DNA from: VFMC01 sp037130535 | GTDB lineage: Bacteria > Actinomycetota > Acidimicrobiia > Acidimicrobiales > Ilumatobacteraceae | Direction of reading: 5' to 3' | Length of the DNA stretch: 13,071 nt | Assembly: GCA_037130535.1 (NCBI GenBank) | Contig: JBAXSU010000097.1 | Coordinates: 1-13,071, forward strand | Shown here: positions 7,228-13,071 of the stretch, one piece after another | Layout of the letters: every line of letters starts with the position of its first letter | Numbering within the stretch: position 1 is the stretch's first letter | Translations under genes and position numbers: made by a program | The notes under the pieces: model-generated | What the model was told of the DNA's origin: nothing | Database searches by the model: none | Seen by the model: the letters and a program-made list of their open reading frames with translations, nothing else

Positions 7228-9872
7228 GACGCACCGTCTTCGCGGAGCCGCGCCTCGAGCGCCTTCGCCTCGGTGACATCGGTGAACGTCATCACCACAC
7301 CGTCGACACCACCGTCGTGGGTGCGATAGGGCATCACCCGCACGGCGAACCAGCGACCGTTGTCGGTGGTCACCTCGCGTCCGACGGCGCTGTCGTTCGC
7401 GAGGGCCGCCCTCACATCGGCGCCGAGCTCTGGGTACCGCACACTGCTGGTGAGGTCGGTGACGGGCCTGCCGACATCGGTGTCGAGCAGGTTCACCAGC
7501 GAGCCCATACGTGGTGTGAACCTGCGCACCCGCAACTCGGCGTCGAGGAAGAGCGTCGCGATCTGCGTGCTGTCGAGCAGGTTCGCCATGTCGTCGCTGG
7601 CAAGGGTGAGCTCGTCGACGCGGTTCTGCAGCTCGCGGTTCAGGGTCTGCAGCTCCTCGTTCATCGACTGCATCTCCTCCATCGAGATGGTGAGTTCCTC
7701 GTTGATCGACTGCAACTCCTCGTTCGTCGACTGCAGTTCCTCGTTCAGTGACGCCAACTCTTCGCGCGTGCTCTGCGCGTCGTCGTAGGCGGCACGCAAC
7801 TCGGTGTACGCGGTTTCCAACTCGGCGTTCAGCTCCGACACCAGGTCGTGGTTCGGCGGTGCCGTCGCTGCATCGGCACCGACGAGCTGCTCCATCACAG
7901 GACGCTCCTCGAACACCACCAACACGAGGTCGGATCCGGCATCGTCGCGCTGGAGCGGCCGGACGGTGACGTCGACGAGATGCACCGCGTCGTTCACCTC
8001 GATGCGCACCTCGTCGAGCCGCTGCACGCCGTGGGCGGCGACCGCGGCGCGGAACGCCCGGCCGAGCATCAGCCGCAGCCCGTCGCGGGCCATCGCCAAC
8101 AGGTTCCAGTTCGCGCGTCCCGAGGCAGGTTCCAGGTAGTTGCCCGTTCGACCGCTCACATAGACGACGTTGCCCTGCTGGTCGGTCAGCACCGCGGCTG
8201 GGCCGTACGACTGCGCGAGGAGCCGGTCGACCATGTGCTGCAGGTGCAGATTGACACCCTCGACCGCCGCCTTCCCCTGAGGTGGTACCACCATCGGGGC
8301 CTGCCCCAGACCGGCCCGCTGTTCGGCCATGGAGTAGCGGAACAGCCGCACCGGCTGCACCGCTGCGGTATCGCGGCGGCGGAAGATGTGAGCCCGCTCC
8401 ACCACCGGGACGAACTGCTCGGTGGCATCGCCGATGGTCTCGGCCGTTCCCAGCACCAGCACGCCGCCAGGGTTCAGCGCGTAGTGCAGCACCGGTAGGA
8501 GGCGCTGCTGCAGTTCGGGCTCGAGGTAGATGAGCAGGTTGCGGCAGGTGACGATGTCGAGCCGTGTGAACGGCGGGTCGCCGAGGATGTCGTGTGGGGC
8601 GAACACCACCATCTGGCGGATCCGCTTGCTGATCTCGAAGTGTGTCTCAGTGCGCACGAAGAACCGGTCGAGACGGCTCGGCTCCACATCGACCGCGATG
8701 CCCAGCGGGTACACGCCGGCACGGGCGCGCTCGATGGCCGAGTCGTCGATGTCGGTGGCGAAGATGCGCAGCGTGTAGCGAGCCGACGACGGTCGACGCT
8801 CGAGCGCCTCGACGAACAGCATCGCCAACGTGTACGCCTCTTCACCGGTCGAACACGCAGGAGTCCAGGCGCGAAGCGTGCCGCCCTCGGGGTACGCGTC
8901 GAACAGCGTCGGCAGCACTTCATCGCGCAGTGCGGTCCACACCTCGGGGTCGCGGAAGAAGTTGGTCACCCCGATCATCAACTCACGGTGCAACCGACCG
9001 AGTTCGGCCGGGTGCTCGTGCAGGTAGCGCAGGTAGTCGGACAGCCTGGCCAGTTGGTGCAGCCCCATCCGCCGTTCGATCCGGCGCATGATGGTGCCCT
9101 GCTTGTACTGCGACACGTCGTGGCCCGTGGCCACCCGGAGCAGTTCGACGATCCGGGTCAGGTCGTCGCGGTCGGCGCTGTCGGCGCGACGTTCGTCCGA
9201 CACCGCCTCGGCCAGTCGCTCGGCAGCGGCGGTGGCCGGTCGGCTGATGTGTTCGAGCACCAGTCCGGCGAGTTCGTCGACCGGGGCGACGACGTCGGCG
9301 ACATCGGCGTCGACCGCGCTGCGGGGCATGCCGTCGAACGCCGCAGTGCTCGGTTCTTGGACGAACGTGACGCCACCGCTCTCCTTGATGGCCCGCAGCC
9401 CGAGCGTGCCGTCGGAACCCATCCCCGACAGCACCACACCAACGCCCGCTGCGCCACGCTGTTCGGCGATCGACCGGAACAGCACGTCCACCGGAAGGCG
9501 CAGCCCACGGCCTGTGCCGACCTCGCGAACCAGCAGGGTCGTTCCCGCCACCGCGAGATCGCGGTTGGGAGGGATGACATACACCCGGTTCGGCGCCAGC
9601 GGCATCCCGTCGGCGGCTTCCACCACCGCCATCGCGCTCGACTTCTGCAGGATGTCGGCGAGCATGCCCTTCCTGGTGGGGTCGAGGTGTTGCACCACGA
9701 CGAACGCCACCCCGCAGGTGGCGGGCACCATCGAGAAGAACCGCTCGAGCGCCTCGAGGCCGCCGGCCGAAGCACCGACACCCACGACCGGAACCGGCGG
9801 CAGGGCCGGAACCAGAGGCACGGGCGACTCGGAGGTCGCCGCTCGACCCGGTTCCGGACTCGTCGCGCTCAC
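7224..9872 (-). CDS. CheB-CheR-PAS-coiled coil-PAS fusion signalling protein
   Basis: 882 residues. CheB methylesterase domain at about 28-205, without a receiver domain, has the triad Ser35 (GASAGG), His62 (VVQHLDP) and Asp154 (GMGSDG). CheR methyltransferase at about 235-500 has TNFFRD (303-308), the SAM-binding TPACSTGEEAY (337-347) and CRNLLIYL (443-450). A PAS-like domain lies at about 550-655, a heptad coiled coil at about 675-765, and a second PAS at about 766-870 ending in the common VVMTFTDVTEAK. Such fusions are widespread and often end in a kinase; here the phosphoacceptor part is a separate, overlapping gene. GTG start: AGAAGG at 9880-9885 lies 7 bases upstream. No receptor, CheA or CheW is in the window, so a non-chemotaxis role is likely but unproven. 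Confidence 0.95.
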   Translation of the reverse strand: MSATSPEPGRAATSESPVPLVPALPPVPVVGVGASAGGLEALERFFSMVPATCGVAFVVVQHLDPTRKGMLADILQKSSAMAVVEAADGMPLAPNRVYVIPPNRDLAVAGTTLLVREVGTGRGLRLPVDVLFRSIAEQRGAAGVGVVLSGMGSDGTLGLRAIKESGGVTFVQEPSTAAFDGMPRSAVDADVADVVAPVDELAGLVLEHISRPATAAAERLAEAVSDERRADSADRDDLTRIVELLRVATGHDVSQYKQGTIMRRIERRMGLHQLARLSDYLRYLHEHPAELGRLHRELMIGVTNFFRDPEVWTALRDEVLPTLFDAYPEGGTLRAWTPACSTGEEAYTLAMLFVEALERRPSSARYTLRIFATDIDDSAIERARAGVYPLGIAVDVEPSRLDRFFVRTETHFEISKRIRQMVVFAPHDILGDPPFTRLDIVTCRNLLIYLEPELQQRLLPVLHYALNPGGVLVLGTAETIGDATEQFVPVVERAHIFRRRDTAAVQPVRLFRYSMAEQRAGLGQAPMVVPPQGKAAVEGVNLHLQHMVDRLLAQSYGPAAVLTDQQGNVVYVSGRTGNYLEPASGRANWNLLAMARDGLRLMLGRAFRAAVAAHGVQRLDEVRIEVNDAVHLVDVTVRPLQRDDAGSDLVLVVFEERPVMEQLVGADAATAPPNHDLVSELNAELETAYTELRAAYDDAQSTREELASLNEELQSTNEELQSINEELTISMEEMQSMNEELQTLNRELQNRVDELTLASDDMANLLDSTQIATLFLDAELRVRRFTPRMGSLVNLLDTDVGRPVTDLTSSVRYPELGADVRAALANDSAVGREVTTDNGRWFAVRVMPYRTHDGGVDGVVMTFTDVTEAKALEARLREDGAS
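7623..7748 (-). repeat. Seven-codon heptad repeat in CheB-CheR fusion
   Basis: Residues 709-750 repeat a seven-residue unit of the form x-N-E-E-L-Q-S about six times, so the DNA has a 21-bp period. It is the core of the coiled coil joining the two PAS domains and is characteristic of CheB/CheR/PAS fusions. The exact spacing should keep signalling helices in register in a dimer. Confidence 0.85.
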
Positions 9873-9922
9873 GTCGTCACCTTCTCGATCGCCCCACAGC
9901 CGAGGCCCGGGCAGGAAGGCGC

Positions 9923-9928
9923 ACGGTA
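9923..9928 (-). promoter_or_regulatory. Candidate extended -10 for the CheB-CheR operon
   Basis: TGCTACCGT on the minus strand (9931-9923) fits an extended -10 (TGn before TAnnnT). It would give a leader of about 40 bases with AGAAGG before the GTG start. There is no consensus -35, as is common with extended -10 promoters. Confidence 0.35.
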
Positions 9929-9951
9929 GCAGTACCGATGCCGAATGCCGT

Positions 9952-9965
9952 GGGCCGATCGGCCC
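9952..9965. repeat. 14-bp perfect palindrome, possible operator
   Basis: GGGCCGATCGGCCC is a perfect palindrome in the 205-bp divergent region, about 25 bp upstream of the candidate -10 of the CheB-CheR operon. It could be a regulator site for that operon. In GC-rich DNA such a match also arises by chance at an appreciable rate. Confidence 0.3.
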
Positions 9966-10027
9966 TCATCGGCAGGCACAACCGTCCCGCATGTCCCCTG
10001 CGCAACCGGGTCGCCGTTCAGCAACTA

Positions 10028-10051
10028 TTCACTCAACCGATGTTGAGCGAA
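10028..10051. promoter_or_regulatory. ArsR-type operator palindrome
   Basis: Arms TTCACTCAAC (10028-10037) and GTTGAGCGAA (10042-10051) around CGAT form an inverted repeat with one mismatch in ten pairs. Size, imperfect symmetry and TCAA/TTGA core fit operators of ArsR/SmtB repressors. It covers the -35 box of the operon promoter, so a bound repressor would block RNA polymerase. The first gene of the operon encodes such a repressor, so autoregulation released by arsenic is the natural inference. Confidence 0.7.
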
Positions 10052-10071
10052 CCAAGACTCACGTCTACGCT
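10043..10071 (+). promoter_or_regulatory. Sigma-70-type promoter of the arsenic operon, leaderless
   Basis: TTGAGC (10043-10048), a 17-bp spacer, then TACGCT (10066-10071). The likely transcription start, about seven bases on, coincides with the GTG at 10078, so the first mRNA codon would be the start codon. No ribosome binding site is present, which agrees. The -35 lies inside the palindromic operator. Confidence 0.7.
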
Positions 10072-10077
10072 GGCGCT

Positions 10078-10803
10078 GTGCCGAGACGTCGTCCATCCAC
10101 CCCGCTCACCTTCGAGCAGCGAGTGGCCGTACACGCGGCGCTGGGCGACCCCGTTCGCCTGGCACTGGTCGACGACCTGGCCTGCTGCGACCGCTCGCCA
10201 TCGGAGTTGAGCCAACGACACCGCCTCGCCACCAACCTGCTCGCCCATCACCTCGACGTGCTCGAGCAGGCGGGCCTCGTGGGGCGTGGTGCATCAGCCG
10301 GCGACGGGCGGCGCCGCTATGTGCGGCTCGTTCCATCGGCGCTCGAGGCGCTCGGCAGTTCCGTCACCGACCTGCCGGCACGGATGCTCTTCCTGTGCAG
10401 CCACAACTCGGCGCGCTCGCAACTGGCAGCCGCACTGTGGAGCGCCCGCACCGGCCTGCCCGCCGGCTCGGCCGGCACCCACCCGGCCCCGCAGGTGCAT
10501 CGCGGCGCAGTGGCCGCCGCACGGCGCGCCGGCCTCGACCTCTCCGGCGCCATGCCGCGCACCATCGGCCGCATCGTTCCCGGCACCCAGGTGGTCACCG
10601 TGTGCGACCGCGCCCACGAGGAACTGCAACCCGACACGACCTGGTGGCACTGGTCGATCCCCGACCCGGTACCCGTGGGCTCCGCGGCAGCGTTCGACGC
10701 TGTCGTGGAGGCCGTCGACGCACGCATCGCCACCGTCACCGCAACCCTCGCCGGCACCCGAACCCGACTCGCCCACACCCAACCTGGCAGGAGCACCCCG
10801 TGA
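10078..10803 (+). CDS. ArsR repressor fused to LMW-phosphatase-type arsenate reductase
   Basis: 241 residues. Residues about 10-95 are an ArsR-type winged helix (EQRVAVHAALGDPVRLALVDDL, recognition region LATNLLAHHLDVLEQAGLV, wing at about 70-85). Residues 102-225 are a low-molecular-weight phosphatase/arsenate reductase domain. Its P-loop is C107-SHNSA-R113 (CX5R), the likely general acid is Asp196 in SIPDPVP, and Cys176 (VTVCDR) could act in the thiol relay. Such fusions are known in actinobacteria, where the reductant is usually mycothiol. Cys36-Cys37 in DLACCDRS lie where classical arsenite-sensing ArsR proteins carry ELCVCDL, but the motif is not intact. It is the first gene of the operon, behind its own operator, and overlaps the next start by 4 bp (GTGA). 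Whether the C-terminal domain reduces arsenate or serves in sensing is open. Confidence 0.9.
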   Translation: MPRRRPSTPLTFEQRVAVHAALGDPVRLALVDDLACCDRSPSELSQRHRLATNLLAHHLDVLEQAGLVGRGASAGDGRRRYVRLVPSALEALGSSVTDLPARMLFLCSHNSARSQLAAALWSARTGLPAGSAGTHPAPQVHRGAVAAARRAGLDLSGAMPRTIGRIVPGTQVVTVCDRAHEELQPDTTWWHWSIPDPVPVGSAAAFDAVVEAVDARIATVTATLAGTRTRLAHTQPGRSTP

Positions 10804-11837
10804 CCACTCCCCCTCCGATACGCATTGGCATCAACGGCTTCGGTCGGATGGGCCGGCTCGTCGTGCGCGCCCTGCGTCATCAGCCCGGCTTGCAGCTGGT
10901 GCACGTGAACGAGCACAAGGGCGATGCGGCCACCGCGGCCCACCTGCTGCAGTTCGACACCGTGCACGGCCGTTACGCAGGTGAGGTCGCGTCGTCTGGC
11001 TCGACGCTGCACATCGACGGTGCACCAGTGGGCTACTCGTCGCACGACACCCCGGGCGCGGTGCCGTGGGACGAATCCGGCATCGACCTCGTGCTCGAGT
11101 GCACCGGCGCGTTCCGAACAGTCGCCCTGCTCGAGCCGTACTTCGCCCGAGGTGTGCAGAAGGTGGTGGTGGCCGCGCCGGTGAAGGATGCCGACGCGCT
11201 CAACGTGGTGATGGGTTGCAACGACCACCTCTACGACCCTGCGACGCACCGCATCGTCACCGCTGCCTCGTGCACCACCAACAGCCTCGCCCCCGTGGTG
11301 AAGGTGCTGCACGGCGCCATCGGCATCGAGCGCGGCGCCATCACCACCATCCACGACGTCACCAACACCCAGACCATCGTCGACGCCCCCCACAAGGATC
11401 TGCGCCGCGCCCGTTCGGCCCTCAACTCGCTCATCCCCACATCCACCGGGTCGGCCACCGCCATCACGATGATCTATCCCGAGCTCACCGGACGGCTGAA
11501 CGGACTGGCCGTGCGCGTGCCCATGCTGAACGCGTCGCTCACCGACGCCGTGTTCACCATGCGTCGCGACGTGACGGTCGACGAGGTGAACGGGCTGCTG
11601 CGCACCGCAGCCGAGGGCGAACTGGCCGGCATCCTCGGCTTCGAGGACCGGCCGCTGGTGTCGGCCGACTACGTGAACGACACCCGCTCGGGCATCGTCG
11701 ACGGCCTGAGCACGATGGTGGTCGACGACCGCCTGGTGAAGGTGCTCGTCTGGTACGACAACGAGTACGGCTACGTGTTCCGCATGGCCGAACTGGCCGC
11801 GCAGGTGGGCGCATCGCTCGGTTCGGGCAGCGCCTGA
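10800..11837 (+). CDS. ArsJ-associated glyceraldehyde-3-phosphate dehydrogenase
   Basis: 345 residues. The Rossmann nucleotide motif INGFGRMGR covers 11-19, the catalytic Cys158 lies in AASCTTNSLAP and its partner His185 in TTIHDVTNTQ, with WYDNEYGY (318-325) near the end. Glu38 (VNEH) replaces the Asp that usually binds the NAD ribose in glycolytic forms. In this operon type the enzyme uses arsenate with glyceraldehyde 3-phosphate to make unstable 1-arseno-3-phosphoglycerate, the substrate of ArsJ. It acts in the cytoplasm. GTG start: CAGGAG lies six bases upstream and the codon overlaps the arsR fusion stop. Its own stop overlaps the arsJ ATG by one base. Sequence alone does not exclude a glycolytic role; the assignment to arsenate resistance rests mainly on the neighbours. 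Confidence 0.92.
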   Translation: MTTPPPIRIGINGFGRMGRLVVRALRHQPGLQLVHVNEHKGDAATAAHLLQFDTVHGRYAGEVASSGSTLHIDGAPVGYSSHDTPGAVPWDESGIDLVLECTGAFRTVALLEPYFARGVQKVVVAAPVKDADALNVVMGCNDHLYDPATHRIVTAASCTTNSLAPVVKVLHGAIGIERGAITTIHDVTNTQTIVDAPHKDLRRARSALNSLIPTSTGSATAITMIYPELTGRLNGLAVRVPMLNASLTDAVFTMRRDVTVDEVNGLLRTAAEGELAGILGFEDRPLVSADYVNDTRSGIVDGLSTMVVDDRLVKVLVWYDNEYGYVFRMAELAAQVGASLGSGSA

Positions 11838-13069
11838 TGAAGCTGCGCAACTACGCCCTCGTCACCGCCGGCTACTGGGCGTTCACCCTCACCGACGGCG
11901 CGCTGCGCATGTTGGTGCTGCTGCACTTCCACGACCTCGGCTACTCGCCGGTGGCAGTGGCCTTCCTGTTCCTCGCGTATGAGTTCATGGGCATCCTCAC
12001 CAACCTGCTCGGCGGCTGGGTGGGCGCCCGGCGCGGCCTCAACCGCACGCTGGTGGCGGGCCTCGGACTGCAGATCGTCGCCCTGGCGGCTCTCACCCTG
12101 CAGCAGGCCAGTTGGCGCGAGTGGGTGTCGGTGGCGTTCGTGATGGCTGCCCAGGCGCTGTCGGGCATCGCCAAAGACCTCACCAAGATGAGTTCGAAGA
12201 GCGCCGTGAAGGCCGTGGCCGGCACCGGCGACGGAGCGCTGTTCAAGATGGTGGCCATCCTCACCGGTTCGAAGAACGCGCTGAAGGGCGTGGGGTTCTT
12301 CCTCGGCGCAGTGCTGCTGTCGTGGCTGGGCTACGACAACTCGCTGTGGGCGATGGCGGCGATGCTGGCCGTCGTGGTGGTGGCGCTGCTGGTGCTGCTG
12401 AACGAAGACATCGGCCGCTCGAAGAAGAAGCCGCCGCTGCGATCGATCCTGTCGAAGTCGACCGCCATCAATCGCCTGTCGGCCGCCCGGTTCTTCCTGT
12501 TCGGCTCGCGCGACATCTGGTTCGTCGTGGCACTGCCGGTGTTCCTCGACGAGCAACTCGGCTGGACGTACTCGGGTATCGGCGCGTTCCTGGCGCTGTG
12601 GGTGATCGGCTACGGAGCGGTGCAGTCGTTCGCGCCGCGCGTGCTGACGCGCAACGGTGCGCTCGATGAGGTGCGGGCGGCACAGCGGTGGGCGCTGGTG
12701 CTGGCAGCGGTCGCTGCCACGATGGCCGTGGCCGTGGCGCTCGACATCGCCGTCACGGTCGCCGTGGTGGGTGGCCTCATCGTGTTCGGCATGGTGTTCG
12801 CCCTCAACTCGTCGCTGCACAGCTACCTCGTGCTGGCCTACAGCGACGACGACGAAGTGGCGCTCGACGTGGGCTTCTACTACTCGGCCAACGCCGCCGG
12901 CCGCCTGGTGGGCACGCTGCTGTCGGGCGTGCTGTACCTGTGGGACGGCTTGGTGACGGCGCTTTGGGGCACCGCCGTATTCGTGCTCATCACCTGGCTG
13001 CTCACCCTGCGCCTGCCCCCGGTGCCCGCCGACGTGTCGGTGTCGCTGGCCTCCGTCGACGCCGACTGA
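11837..13069 (+). CDS. arsJ: ArsJ, organoarsenical efflux MFS transporter
   Basis: 410 residues with about 11-12 membrane segments and the major-facilitator layout. Strong family signatures are the N-terminus MKLRNYALVTAGYWAFTLTDGALRML, the loop GIAKDLTKMSSKSAVK (110-125) and FYYSANAAGRLVGTLLSG (347-364). A basic cytoplasmic loop at 193-209 separates the two halves. In characterised systems ArsJ exports 1-arseno-3-phosphoglycerate, which hydrolyses outside to arsenate, giving resistance without reduction. The ATG overlaps the GAPDH stop (TGATG), so the two products are translationally coupled, as expected for a pathway with an unstable intermediate. The full gene is inside the window; its stop is two bases from the edge. 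Confidence 0.95.
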   Translation: MKLRNYALVTAGYWAFTLTDGALRMLVLLHFHDLGYSPVAVAFLFLAYEFMGILTNLLGGWVGARRGLNRTLVAGLGLQIVALAALTLQQASWREWVSVAFVMAAQALSGIAKDLTKMSSKSAVKAVAGTGDGALFKMVAILTGSKNALKGVGFFLGAVLLSWLGYDNSLWAMAAMLAVVVVALLVLLNEDIGRSKKKPPLRSILSKSTAINRLSAARFFLFGSRDIWFVVALPVFLDEQLGWTYSGIGAFLALWVIGYGAVQSFAPRVLTRNGALDEVRAAQRWALVLAAVAATMAVAVALDIAVTVAVVGGLIVFGMVFALNSSLHSYLVLAYSDDDEVALDVGFYYSANAAGRLVGTLLSGVLYLWDGLVTALWGTAVFVLITWLLTLRLPPVPADVSVSLASVDAD

Positions 13070-13071
13070 CG

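Noticed and set aside
7623..7748. 21-bp periodic DNA as a non-coding repeat
   Set aside because: The period is explained by coiled-coil heptads in the CheB-CheR fusion.
8592..9929. 445-codon open frame on the plus strand
   Set aside because: It is antisense to the CheB-CheR fusion, whose motifs are complete; the translation is Arg/His/Gln-rich without recognisable domains.
9088..10077. N-terminal extension of the ArsR-reductase frame
   Set aside because: The frame is open through the CheB-CheR gene in antisense, but the ArsR domain begins just after GTG 10078 and the promoter lies directly before it.

Overview
The window is high-GC DNA with G/C-ending codons, dense gene packing, several start codons that look leaderless, a DivIVA-domain protein and an ArsR-arsenate reductase fusion of actinobacterial type. 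This suggests Actinomycetota, plausibly Acidimicrobiia (Ilumatobacter-like). The lineage is inferred from gene style and was not measured. Because of the codon bias, many long open frames lie antisense to real genes; these are not annotated.

Left part (1-4058): On the minus strand lie a large DivIVA-domain coiled-coil protein, running off the left edge, and upstream of it a membrane-anchored PDZ plus Lon-type (S16) protease of the YlbL family. Starting only 10 bp from the protease and pointing right are a small two-helix membrane protein and a HEAT-repeat protein.

Middle (4055-9872): A DUF2157-type polytopic membrane protein (-) is divergent from a hemolysin III/PAQR-family membrane protein (+). 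The latter converges on a two-gene minus-strand signalling operon. That operon holds an 882-residue CheB-CheR-PAS-coiled coil-PAS fusion, coupled by a 4-bp overlap to a PAS plus histidine-kinase phosphoacceptor (DHp) protein with no ATPase domain. Both convergent junctions carry a hairpin that contains the two opposing stop codons.

Right part (10028-13069): A compact arsenate-resistance operon runs right from one clear promoter and palindromic operator. Its order is ArsR repressor fused to a low-molecular-weight-phosphatase-type arsenate reductase, then an ArsJ-associated glyceraldehyde-3-phosphate dehydrogenase, then the ArsJ exporter, all overlapping head to tail. Known biochemistry of this pair is that the dehydrogenase uses arsenate in place of phosphate to make 1-arseno-3-phosphoglycerate, which ArsJ expels. 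The fused reductase has no arsenite exporter in view. Either one lies beyond the window or the domain serves another role, such as sensing. The operon and the ATPase-less kinase partner of CheB-CheR are the most interesting parts of the window.
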